Shown one piece after another: positions 27,360 to 34,859 of a stretch of 64,000 bases of DNA. How positions within the stretch are numbered: position 1 is the first letter of the stretch; every line of letters begins with the position of its first letter. The notes beneath the pieces are model-generated. The model worked only from the letters and a program-made list of their open reading frames with translations. It did not search any database and was not told the DNA's origin. Source of the DNA: SpSt-539 sp964549445 (GTDB lineage Bacteria; Planctomycetota; Phycisphaerae; UBA1845; UTPLA1); contig CAZJVS010000005.1 of assembly GCA_964549445.1 (NCBI GenBank), positions 98,400 through 162,399 on the forward strand, read 5' to 3'. The translations under genes and the position numbers were made by a program.

Positions 27360-27539
27360 TCAACCCGACGGTATGGCGGAGTTGATGCTGGCGAAAGTCG
27401 TCGACACTTTCGTACCGAGAGCGTTAATGGCGCCCACCGCGACCAGGATGATCAGCGCAAGCATCACCCCGTACTCCGTCGCCGTGGGGCCGTCTTCGGA
27501 CCGGAGGAACGAACGCAATCGTTTCACGAAAGACATCAT
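27360..27539 (-). CDS. Flp/Fap-type pilin
   Basis: A 59-residue protein starting at the first of two adjacent ATGs (27539), with GAGGGG upstream. A short basic leader ends in the prepilin cleavage site SEDG before PTATEYGVMLALI; the conserved Glu lies five residues after the Gly. One long hydrophobic helix follows, and then a short tail (STTFASINSAIPSG). This is the layout of Flp pilins, which are cut by a TadV-type peptidase and assembled by the Tad machine into adhesive pili. No tad genes are in the window. It differs from its neighbour at 27720 at several positions. Confidence 0.9.
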   Translation of the reverse strand: MMSFVKRLRSFLRSEDGPTATEYGVMLALIILVAVGAINALGTKVSTTFASINSAIPSG

Positions 27540-27652
27540 GTGAATCCCCTCTTTCCCAGCGCCGCCTCCACACGCGACGCCGTCTGATGAAAGGGTATGA
27601 TTCTTCCAGCCGGGAAGCAAACCGTGCGACCAATGCGGGATTTCTTGGAACC

Positions 27653-27695
27653 CCAAAAAAGCAAGACCCCGCGCCGCTGTTCGCAACGCGGGGTC
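27653..27695 (-). terminator. Rho-independent terminator of the pilin gene at 27720
   Basis: Arms GACCCCGCG (27665-27673) and CGCGGGGTC (27687-27695) form a nine-pair stem, followed in the minus direction by TTGCTTTTTT. The pilin upstream therefore has its own terminator, separate from the next pilin gene. Confidence 0.85.
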
Positions 27696-27719
27696 CTGCA
27701 ATTTCTGACGTATCGCGGC

Positions 27720-27899
27720 TTAGCCAGTCGGCAGCGCGTTCGTCACGTTGCTGAAGGTCGTCGAGACCTTCGTGCCCAGCGCCGTGATGGCGCCCAGGGC
27801 AACGACGATGATCAGCGCGAGCATCACCGCGTACTCGGTCGCGGTCGGGCCATCTTCGCTCGCCACAAAGGCCTTGAATCGGTTGATGAATTGCGACAT
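27720..27899 (-). CDS. Flp/Fap-type pilin
   Basis: A 59-residue pilin starting at the ATG at 27899, with AAAGGGG nine bases before it. The basic leader ends in ASEDG, and cleavage would leave PTATEYAVMLALIIV at the new N-terminus with Glu at +5. The helix is followed by TALGTKVSTTFSNVTNALPTG, split by the family into helix end and short tail. It is nearly identical in protein to the pilin at 34513-34692. The upstream 5' leader has a small hairpin. It is the first gene of the three pilin-type genes here and divergent from the histidine kinase gene, so a link in regulation is possible but unproven. Confidence 0.92.
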   Translation of the reverse strand: MSQFINRFKAFVASEDGPTATEYAVMLALIIVVALGAITALGTKVSTTFSNVTNALPTG

Positions 27900-27914
27900 G
27901 TGTGATCCCCTTTC

Positions 27915-27929
27915 GAGGGCAGAGCCCTC
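27915..27929 (-). promoter_or_regulatory. Short hairpin in the pilin 5' leader
   Basis: GAGGGC (27915-27920) and GCCCTC (27924-27929) can pair around a three-base loop, directly upstream of the pilin ribosome site. It may stabilise the abundant pilin messenger; the tight loop makes the function uncertain. Confidence 0.4.
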
Positions 27930-27979
27930 TGTTTGAACTAGGAACTCCAATCGACTCAATGGAACCTACGATTAGGTTG

Positions 27980-27992
27980 TTTGCCGGGCAAA
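27980..27992. promoter_or_regulatory. Palindrome TTTGCC-G-GGCAAA between pilin and kinase genes
   Basis: A perfect 6-1-6 inverted repeat lies about 80 bases before the pilin start and 175 before the kinase start. It could be a repressor or activator site for the divergent pair. No factor can be named. Confidence 0.35.
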
Positions 27993-28166
27993 CTGCCGTT
28001 CCGGGTTCCCATAAGTCACCCGAATGGACGATCTAAGCCCTGTTTTCGTCACGAGTTGCTTGTATCAGGCATGCGAATTGATACTTTAGAGGGTTGAAGG
28101 CAGCTATTCGCAAGGTACGCCGGTGCGCCGGCTTACAGCTGGTTGGGGGGCGGCGAATTCGGGAAT

Positions 28167-29660
28167 ATGAAGATCTCGGGAAGTGAACTCTGGTCCCACG
28201 AACGCGGACTCTCGGAAAGAATCGCGCTGGTCCGCGTCTTCCTGACGCTCGCGACGATCATCGTCATCGCCCTCGGGCGCCTCGATCGTGAACCCGGCGT
28301 TGCCGCTGGCTTCTCCCACGCATACATGGCCGCGCTTGCCTTTGTCATCTGGGCCTTCTCCGCCTGGTTGGCGCTCGAACGAAAATCACCAGGCGCCGAG
28401 CGCTGGCTTCATCTTGCACCGATCATCGATGTCTTCTGCGCCTACGCACTCATCATCACAACCGGTGGATATCTCAGCCCGTTCAACATGTGGCTCATCT
28501 TCGCCATCGTCACTTCCGGCTTCAGTCGTTACCGGCGTCTGCCGCTGATCACCGGCGTCCTCGCCCTCGCCGCCCATTGCATTATCTCGCTCGTCCCACA
28601 GAACCAGCCGCTCGCGCTCTCCGTTTTCGTTGTGCGCACTGCCTATCTTTTCGGATTGGCGTCCGTGCTCTCCGCCGTCGGTTTCTATCTCAATCGCGAA
28701 GCTCGCGCCTTGACCGTTCTTGAGAGCATCAGTCGACCACTCGCCGAAGCCATGACGCGGGACCAGGTCGTCCGAACACTGCTCGAGCGCCTGACAACCG
28801 AACTCGTCCTCGACGACGCCGAGTTTCACGGTCCAAGCGAAGAGACACGCCGTGTCCCGGAAAGTCCGGTGAGCGGATCACCCGTGATTCACCTCGCCCT
28901 CGGCGCCGGAGGCGTCGAATACGGAGAAGTCACCCTCGCCCGCCGAATGCCGCTTTCCAAGGAAGAATCTTCGATCGTCCGCCTGCTCTGCGACCGTGCC
29001 TCAGCCGCCCTCCAGCGCATCCGCCTATCGGAGGAGTTGATCGAAGCCGCCGCCGTCCAGGAACGCACTCGCCTCGCCGACCATCTCCATGACACGTCGG
29101 TCCAAACGCTCGTCGCGCTCGACCTCCGGGCCGAGGCCGCTCGATCCATGGCCAAGGATGTCCCCGGAATGCTCGCGGAAGAGATCGCGCAGCTTCAAAA
29201 ACTGGCGCGCGAAGCCGCCGTACAGTGCCGCAAGGCGCTCGTTGCACGAGATGATCGCGCTCCCAGCGGTCCGACCGTGCTTCGCCGCATTCTGAATGAA
29301 CGCTGGCCGGGCCGATTCGACTTGGATATCGAACCCGACGTCCCGCTGAGCGACGCCCAGTGGGACGCCGTCGCCATGTTGCTCAAGGAAGGCGTCAATA
29401 ACGCCAAGAAGCACGGGCGCGCTAATCACATCGCCGTTACGATTGCCAGCGATGCGCCCAACGAGGTCGTCTGCTGCATCCGCAGCGACGGCCCGCCGAT
29501 TCAGACTCCGATCCGCTTCGGCTATGGCCTCAGCCGACTGCAGGAATTGATGGCCGAGCACGGCGGCGCTCTTCGGCTTGCCGCGCCCAAGTCCGGCGGC
29601 GCAATTTTGTGGGCCGAGTTTGGCCCGGATACCAACAGTCAGCAGAGGGATGCCGGATAG
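28167..29660 (+). CDS. Membrane sensor histidine kinase, NarX/DegS (HisKA_3) class
   Basis: I choose the ATG at 28167; a TTG at 28143 in the same frame would add eight residues. The 497-residue protein has about five or six membrane segments (residues 15-190), a small GAF-like linker region (about 195-280), the dimerisation and phosphorylation motif DHLHDTSVQTL with H308, and a HATPase domain with KEGVNNAKKHG as N-box and FGYGLSRLQELMAEHGG as G-box. It should phosphorylate itself and pass phosphate to the NarL-type regulator encoded 65 bases downstream. The signal is unknown; the membrane part has no large periplasmic loop, so an intramembrane or membrane-derived cue is likely. Confidence 0.87.
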   Translation: MKISGSELWSHERGLSERIALVRVFLTLATIIVIALGRLDREPGVAAGFSHAYMAALAFVIWAFSAWLALERKSPGAERWLHLAPIIDVFCAYALIITTGGYLSPFNMWLIFAIVTSGFSRYRRLPLITGVLALAAHCIISLVPQNQPLALSVFVVRTAYLFGLASVLSAVGFYLNREARALTVLESISRPLAEAMTRDQVVRTLLERLTTELVLDDAEFHGPSEETRRVPESPVSGSPVIHLALGAGGVEYGEVTLARRMPLSKEESSIVRLLCDRASAALQRIRLSEELIEAAAVQERTRLADHLHDTSVQTLVALDLRAEAARSMAKDVPGMLAEEIAQLQKLAREAAVQCRKALVARDDRAPSGPTVLRRILNERWPGRFDLDIEPDVPLSDAQWDAVAMLLKEGVNNAKKHGRANHIAVTIASDAPNEVVCCIRSDGPPIQTPIRFGYGLSRLQELMAEHGGALRLAAPKSGGAILWAEFGPDTNSQQRDAG

Positions 29661-29725
29661 TCCGGAACGAGAAAGCGGCCGACGTGTTTCCAATCGTCGG
29701 CTTCTGAAGAAATTGAGAGTTCGCC

Positions 29726-30310
29726 ATGTCAAACGTCCGCGTCTTGATTGTCGATGATCACGCCGTCGTCGCCGATGGCCTCGAACGAGTCCTGCAGACG
29801 GACCAGCGCATCCGCATCGTCGGATCGATGCGATCCATGCACGATACGCTCGCATTTCTTCGCCGCACGACTCCGGACATTATTGTTCTCGATCTCCGGC
29901 TCCCCGATTCGCGCGACTATTCAACCATTTCGACCGTCCACACGGCCTGTCCGGAAGCCAAGATCATCGTCCTGACCGGCGTTGCGGGCATTGATACGGC
30001 TGAAGCCAGACGCGTCGGCGCAGCGGCCGTGCTCGATAAGCACACATCGGCGACCACCGTCCTTCAGACAATTCGCGCTCTGCTCCCCAGTGGCGATGAG
30101 ATGACGCGCGATCACTCGACACTCACGATTCGCGAGCGCGATGTCGCCCGACTGGCTGCCGACGGCATGACCAACGCCGAGATCGCCAAAGCGCTCTACG
30201 TATCCGAGAACACGATCAAAACGCACATCGCGACAATTCTCCGCAAGCTCCGCATCCGTCGTCGCGTCGACCTCAGTCGCGTTTGGGGCTCCGCGAAGAC
30301 AACGCGCTGA
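29726..30310 (+). CDS. NarL/FixJ-family response regulator
   Basis: A 194-residue regulator. The receiver domain starts VRVLIVDDH, its acceptor is D56 in DIIVLDLRLP, and a conserved lysine lies in VLDKHTS. The LuxR-type helix-turn-helix covers about residues 133-180 (LTIRERDVARLAADGMTNAEI, and the recognition helix in SENTIKTHIATILRKL, each given in part). It follows the histidine kinase as a partner gene. Once phosphorylated it should dimerise and control promoters. Likely targets nearby are the pilin or secreted-protein genes, but that is inference from position only. Confidence 0.92.
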   Translation: MSNVRVLIVDDHAVVADGLERVLQTDQRIRIVGSMRSMHDTLAFLRRTTPDIIVLDLRLPDSRDYSTISTVHTACPEAKIIVLTGVAGIDTAEARRVGAAAVLDKHTSATTVLQTIRALLPSGDEMTRDHSTLTIRERDVARLAADGMTNAEIAKALYVSENTIKTHIATILRKLRIRRRVDLSRVWGSAKTTR

Positions 30311-30399
30311 TTCGTCAATCCGTGTCCCCCCATTCCGGCAGAGAATCATTCGAACGGGTGAGACACATCGTGTCGCCGCGGCAGAAATCATGTTTGGCA

Positions 30400-30413
30400 G
30401 GGTAATTTTACCC
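30400..30413. promoter_or_regulatory. Inverted repeat GGGTAA-TT-TTACCC
   Basis: A 6-2-6 dyad in an AT-richer patch after the response-regulator gene. With such a short spacer it fits an operator better than a terminator. The binding factor is unknown; the NarL-type regulator just upstream is one candidate. Confidence 0.35.
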
Positions 30414-30583
30414 AGCGTCTCAGTCAAAACTTGGGTTCATCGCGTCGAGGATGATTGTTACACAAACTGCGGACCTGTAAACTGAAACGTGTAACCGCGG
30501 GGGCCCTTCTGATGCCCTCGCTGCAGGGTGCTAACCGAGTTCAGGTGCGGCGCAATCGAATCGCCGTTGCTAATGTTTGGATG

Positions 30584-30620
30584 GGTTTGCTGCGGGGCCT
30601 GTCCCCGCATGTCAAACCCG
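30584..30620 (+). promoter_or_regulatory. Two-step hairpin in the 5' leader
   Basis: Outer arms GGGTTTG (30584-30590) and CAAACCC (30614-30620) enclose inner arms GCGGGG (30593-30598) and CCCCGC (30604-30609). The structure ends eight bases before the AAGGGAGG ribosome site. It may stabilise the messenger or modulate translation; no known riboswitch class is recognised. Confidence 0.5.
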
Positions 30621-30640
30621 CGATCTAAGGGAGGATGATC

Positions 30641-32909
30641 ATGTTGAAGATGCAAGATGCAGGTTCTGGTTGTAGTAATTCCTTCAAGACTCGAGCGCTT
30701 CGTGTGCTCGTCTTGGCCGCCGCTTTTGCGGCGTCGGTCGGCTCTGTCCGCCCTGTCCTCGCCGAGGTGGATGAGGATGTCCCGCAACCGCGAGTCGGCG
30801 AAATTCCCACCGGATGCAATACCAACGCCTTCAACGCTCAGATTTCAGTCCTGGGTGGGACATGCGTCGGTAGTCAGCTCACTTATGCCATCACCCTCAC
30901 GAATCCGCTGAATCCCAATGATCCGCCCTTCAAGAATTGCCAGGCGAGCAATGTGGTTGTTCGCTTCTGGGCGCCCGGCAATCTGCCCAACAACTTTCCG
31001 GACATCTGCGGATCGAATAACGAAACCATCAACCTGACGACAGTCGTCAATGGTGGACCCATCACGCTGCTCCCGCCGGCAACGCAGTCGTATCTTGGCG
31101 GCCCGGGACTTCCACAACTCCAATTCACGCCCGTCTCACCGGGCACTGTGACGGCCTACGTTTGCATTACCGGCATTTCGAACACGAGCACCGTCGGCAC
31201 TCCCATCGTGAATGCACGGGCCGTCGACACTGAAATCGCCGGCCTGCCCCCCTGCGACATCACCGGTGCTGGCAGCGTGTGCGCGGGCCAGACTACCCAA
31301 TGGTGTGCGCCGGAAGGCGAAAATTTGACCTACCTGTGGGAAGGAACTGGCGTTGCCGGCCAGACCACCCGCTGCGTTTCAGTCGGCACAGCCGGAGAAA
31401 AGTGCGTCACAGTCACGAACACTCTCACGGGTTGCAGCCAGCGATGCTGCAAGACCCTCGTCGTTAATCCGCTGCCGGATTGCACGATCACCGGCGGCAA
31501 CGTTTGCACGGGCCAGACGACCCAGTGGTGCGCTCCGGAAGGCGCCAACCTGACCTACCTGTGGGAAGGTACCGGCGTCGCCGGCCAGACCACTCGCTGC
31601 GTCACCGTCGGCACTGCCGGCGAGTACTGCGTCACCGTGACCAACACGGAGACCGGCTGCGGCCAGCGATGCTGCAAGACCCTCGTGGTCAACCCGCTGC
31701 CGGATTGCACCATCACCGGCGGCAATGTTTGCACGGGCCAGACGACCCAGTGGTGCGCTCCGGAAGGCGCCAACCTGACCTACCTGTGGGAAGGTACCGG
31801 CGTCGCCGGCCAGACCACTCGCTGCGTCACCGTCGGCACCGCCGGCGAGTACTGCGTCACCGTGACGAACACCGAAACCGGCTGCAGCCAGCGATGCTGC
31901 AAGACCCTCGTCGTCAATCCGCTGCCGGATTGCACGATTACGGGTGGCAACGTCTGCACGGGCCAGACCACCCAGTGGTGCGCTCCGGAAGGCGCCAACC
32001 TGACCTACCTGTGGGAAGGCACCGGCGTCGCCGGCCAGACCACTCGCTGCGTCACCGTCGGCACCGCCGGCGAGTNNNNNNNNNNNNNNNNNNNNNNNNN
32101 NNNNNNNNNNNNNNNNNNNNNNNNNNNNNNNNNNNNNNNNNNNNNNNNNNNNNNNNNNNNNNNNNNNNNNNNNNNACTGCGTCACCGTGACTAACACGGT
32201 CACCGGTTGCAGCAAGCGCTGCTGCCAGACGCTGGTCATTAATCCATGTGCATCGAAGGCGTGCTCACCGGGATATTGGAAGCAAACGCAACACTTCCCG
32301 GCATGGTGCCAGGCGGGTTACAACCCGACCAATGACCATTGCTTCAATGGCCCGGACAATCCGGCGCCGTGCCAGTCAACCGGTTCCGCTACGCTGTTTG
32401 TCACCGCATTCCAGATCACCGACTTTACGGCGCAGCCGAACTTCAATAAGTGCACGACGTTGTTCCAGGCCGTCAGCGGCAATCCCGGCGGGACGTTTAA
32501 CCAGGTACTCTTCCAGGGCACGGCATCCCTGCTAAATGCGGCCGCCTTTCCGGCCGATTTTGGGCATACCGTCGCGGATGCTCAGCTGGTGATGCAGCAG
32601 GCCTTCGCCGGGACGATTACGTTCGCTCAGGCGAAGAACATTTTCGCCGGCTGGATTGCCCAGGAAGCCATCGGCGGCTGTCCCTGCAACAACAATGGTT
32701 GCCAGGTGAATCCGCCGGCCGCGGGTTCAAACGTCAACCCGGCGGGGACTTCGACCGAAGACCAGGCGCCGGCCGGCGACCAACCCGTCGAGCAGACTCC
32801 GATCGTGAAGTCCAGCGGCGCCTGCGGTGCCGTTGGTGCCGCGTCGATGGTGCCGTTCATGCTCGTGGGCTTGTCGTTTCTCCGCCGCCGCAAGGTGCAC
32901 GGCCGATAA
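30641..32909 (+). CDS. Cys-rich secreted repeat protein, interrupted by an assembly gap
   Basis: The ATG at 30641 is preferred to that at 30635 because GGGAGG (30629-30634) is then six bases away. A signal peptide ends near VLAEV. An N-terminal domain (VGEIPTGCNTNAFNAQISV to about residue 200) is shared with the protein at 33248. It is followed by near-identical 75-residue units, each with CTGQTTQWCAPEGANLTYLW, CVTVGTAG and CCKTLVVNPLPDC, like SprB or PKD/Ig-like surface repeats. The gap at 32076-32175 falls in the fourth visible unit; the frame shifts across the 100 N but is restored for a true gap of whole 225-bp units. After the gap comes a Cys-containing domain and the C-terminal tail CGAVGAASMVPF, a membrane segment and RRR. 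Probably a surface-anchored protein. Confidence 0.82.
31253..32075 (+). repeat. Tandem coding repeats of about 225 bp
   Basis: Units begin with the codon for the first Cys at 31253, 31481, 31706 and 31931. The first is 228 bp and more diverged; the others are spaced exactly 225 bp and appear almost identical. The fourth is cut by the gap at base 145 of the unit, and the sequence after the gap resumes at base 145 of a unit, so the array continues for an unknown number of copies. Confidence 0.93.
32076..32175. other. Assembly gap of exactly 100 N
   Basis: A run of 100 undefined bases, the usual placeholder for a gap of unknown size. It lies inside nearly identical repeats that short reads cannot span. 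Confidence 0.99.
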
Positions 32910-32960
32910 AGTCCACAAGTAGCGGTTCGGACGTGGGCCGAACCGAGTAGAGTTTAACAA

Positions 32961-33012
32961 CACGGCCGGTGCTCGCCCGAGAGAATCGGGTGAGCGCCGG
33001 CCGTGATATTTT
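32961..33012 (+). terminator. Strong rho-independent terminator after the Cys-rich repeat gene
   Basis: A 20-pair stem from 32961-32980 and 32986-33005, with two G-U pairs on the RNA level, closes a five-base loop (GAGAA) and is followed by ATATTTT. It starts 51 bases after the stop codon. Confidence 0.88.
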
Positions 33013-33247
33013 CGGTACCATCCTCCCAACCGATCGAATCCGGATTCGCGCCATAATTGATTGAGTCTCGCCATGTTTACGGATAGACTCGAACAGGGTT
33101 GATCCAATGAAGCATTATGCGCGTCGGTACATCGCTGCATCGCAATCCGAGTCGTCCGGACGGACGACTCCGGCCGGCAATTCCGTGGCAAAATTCTCGA
33201 CAGTTCAGGCTCGCAATGGCGCCGGCGAGGCGCTCAGGAGATAAGTC
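33013..33247. promoter_or_regulatory. Leader and promoter region of the second Cys-rich gene, with hairpin
   Basis: No gene is seen. A nine-pair hairpin, GAGTCGTCC (33149-33157), loop GGAC, GGACGACTC (33162-33170), lies about 78 bases before the start codon. CAGGAGATAAG precedes the ATG at 33248. Confidence 0.5.
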
Positions 33248-34429
33248 ATGAGGAGTATCGCAAAATCGTTCTTCCATCGAACAGGGCGCTCCTTTGCCCC
33301 CGCGGCCCGTGGACCTGGTGTTGCTATTCTGTGCCTGTCGGCCACGATCTCGATCGCGCTGCCGGCCCACGCCGGCGACGAAGTGGGCGTCGGCGAGGTG
33401 CCCACCGGATGTAACACGAACGCTTTCAACGCCGACATTTCGGTCCTCGGCGGCGGATGCGAAGGCGTAGAACTGACCTACGCCATCTCCCTCTCAAATC
33501 CGCTGAACCCCAACGATCCGCCATTCAAGAATTGCCAGGCGCGAAATGTCCGTGTGCGCTTCTGGGCGCCGAACAATCCGCCCAACAACCTTCCGGACAT
33601 CTGCGCCTCAACAAACGAAACGATCGAACTGACCCCTCCCGGTGGCATTACGATGTTGCCCCCTGCGAGCGAATTCTTCATTGGAGGCCCCGCGCTGCCG
33701 GAGCTGCTATTCACACCGCCCGCCCCGGGCCTCGTGACTGCTTGGATGTGCGTTGACGGCATCTCGGACACCAGTGCCGTTGGAACTCCCATTCTCAACG
33801 CTCGCGCGATTGATACCAGCATTTTTGAGAATCCAACCTGTTCCGTTTCCGGCGACACCGATATCTGCGGCACGTCGACATCCGAGTTTTGCGCCACGCC
33901 GGTCGGTGGCTCACCGCCGTATACGTTCGCATGGTCGGGGCCCGCCGGCTTCGTCCCACCGGGGAATCAGAACTGCACCGGCCCGATCAACATCCCGGGG
34001 CTCTACACCGTGACCGTGACCGACGCCAACGGCTGCTCGACCACCTGCGATCGAACGCTAACGGTCGAGCCGCCGCCGCCCTGCTCGATCTTCGAGGGCG
34101 CCGACACGATCTGCCTGCGCACGAGCACGACATGGTGCGCCACGCTCGGCGAAGGCCTCACCTACCAGTGGACCGGTCCCAGCGGATTCAGTTCGACGCA
34201 GCAGTGCATCACGATTAGCTCTTCCGGCGAATACTGCGTCACGGTGACCGCACCGGACGGCTGCGCTTCGCTGCCCTGCTGTCGGACGCTCACCGTGGAA
34301 AACTGCGATTGCCTTCCGGATCGCATCGCCCATCAGATCTTCTGCGGAGCAGGCGCTGCGGGCCTGGTGCCCCTGACCTGTGCGGCTTGGTTTCTGGTGA
34401 ACGCATCCCGATCGCGCAGACGCCGCTAA
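33248..34429 (+). CDS. Cys-rich secreted protein, paralogue of the preceding gene
   Basis: A 393-residue protein with a good ribosome site and a long signal peptide ending near PAHAGD. The N-terminal domain (VGEVPTGCNTNAFNADISV, then LTYAISLSNPLNPNDPPFKN and NVRVRFWAPNN) aligns almost end to end with that of the gene before it, so the two arose by tandem duplication. Two diverged Cys-containing Ig/PKD-like units follow (CSVSGDTDIC and CSIFEGADTICLRTSTTWC), compared with many uniform units in the paralogue. The tail CGAGAAGLVPLTCAAWFLV and four Arg at the end echo the paralogue's tail. Probably exported and retained at the surface; function is unknown. Confidence 0.82.
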   Translation: MRSIAKSFFHRTGRSFAPAARGPGVAILCLSATISIALPAHAGDEVGVGEVPTGCNTNAFNADISVLGGGCEGVELTYAISLSNPLNPNDPPFKNCQARNVRVRFWAPNNPPNNLPDICASTNETIELTPPGGITMLPPASEFFIGGPALPELLFTPPAPGLVTAWMCVDGISDTSAVGTPILNARAIDTSIFENPTCSVSGDTDICGTSTSEFCATPVGGSPPYTFAWSGPAGFVPPGNQNCTGPINIPGLYTVTVTDANGCSTTCDRTLTVEPPPPCSIFEGADTICLRTSTTWCATLGEGLTYQWTGPSGFSSTQQCITISSSGEYCVTVTAPDGCASLPCCRTLTVENCDCLPDRIAHQIFCGAGAAGLVPLTCAAWFLVNASRSRRRR

Positions 34430-34452
34430 CGATGCGGCGCACAGCAAAATGA

Positions 34453-34493
34453 AGACCCCCGCGTCGCGTCTCGCGCCGCGGGGGTCTCTTCTT
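34453..34493. terminator. Bidirectional terminator hairpin between convergent genes
   Basis: Arms AGACCCCCGCG (34453-34463) and CGCGGGGGTCT (34477-34487) form an eleven-pair stem. A T-rich CTTCTTTC follows on the plus strand and TTCATTTTG on the minus strand, so it can end both the Cys-rich gene and the pilin gene. Confidence 0.85.
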
Positions 34494-34512
34494 TCATCGC
34501 AAGTGTCTCGGA

Positions 34513-34692
34513 TCAGCCCGTCGGCAGAGCCGTCGTCACGTTGCTGAAGGTCGTCGAGACCTTCGTGCCCAGCGCCGTGATCGCGCCCAGCGCGACGATA
34601 ATGATCAGCGCCAGCATGACCGCGTACTCGGTCGCGGTCGGGCCGTCTTCGCTCTTCAGGAATGCCTTGAATCGATTAACAAACGTCGTCAT
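34513..34692 (-). CDS. Flp/Fap-type pilin (solitary copy)
   Basis: A 59-residue frame from the ATG at 34692 to TGA at 34513. It starts MTTFVNRFKAFLKSEDG and continues with PTATEYAVMLALI, so it carries the prepilin cleavage site and Glu at +5. The helix and the tail (STTFSNVTTALPTG) match the pilin at 27720 almost residue for residue. The only Shine-Dalgarno-like element is a G-run (GGGGG) ten bases upstream. It stands alone between a terminator and the lysA leader. Why the genome keeps dispersed, nearly identical pilins is not clear; differential regulation is likely. Confidence 0.92.
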   Translation of the reverse strand: MTTFVNRFKAFLKSEDGPTATEYAVMLALIIIVALGAITALGTKVSTTFSNVTTALPTG

Positions 34693-34859
34693 CTGAGTAC
34701 CCCCGATCTTTCAAAACCCTTCTAGCCCTGATTGCCGGAGCAATCCCAACGCCTGCAACTTAACATATGCAATGTTTTGGGCAAATCGGCCGGCTGGCGG
34801 CTTGACCCGATGGCCCGCACGCCGATAACACTCTCATTCTCGACCCGCGAGAGGACCCG

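Larger units (their letters stand above)
30311..30640. other. Intergenic region and structured leader of the Cys-rich repeat protein
   Basis: No gene is seen. The stretch is locally less GC-rich near 30390-30480, as expected for a promoter. It holds an inverted repeat at 30400-30413 and a strong hairpin at 30584-30620 just before the ribosome site. Confidence 0.55.

Noticed and set aside
31253..32075. Repeat array resembling CRISPR or a satellite
   Set aside because: The 225-bp units keep one reading frame with conserved Cys positions and have no spacers.
32187..32909. A separate gene beginning after the N run
   Set aside because: The sequence before its first Met continues the Cys-rich repeat pattern in frame; the apparent start is an artefact of the gap.
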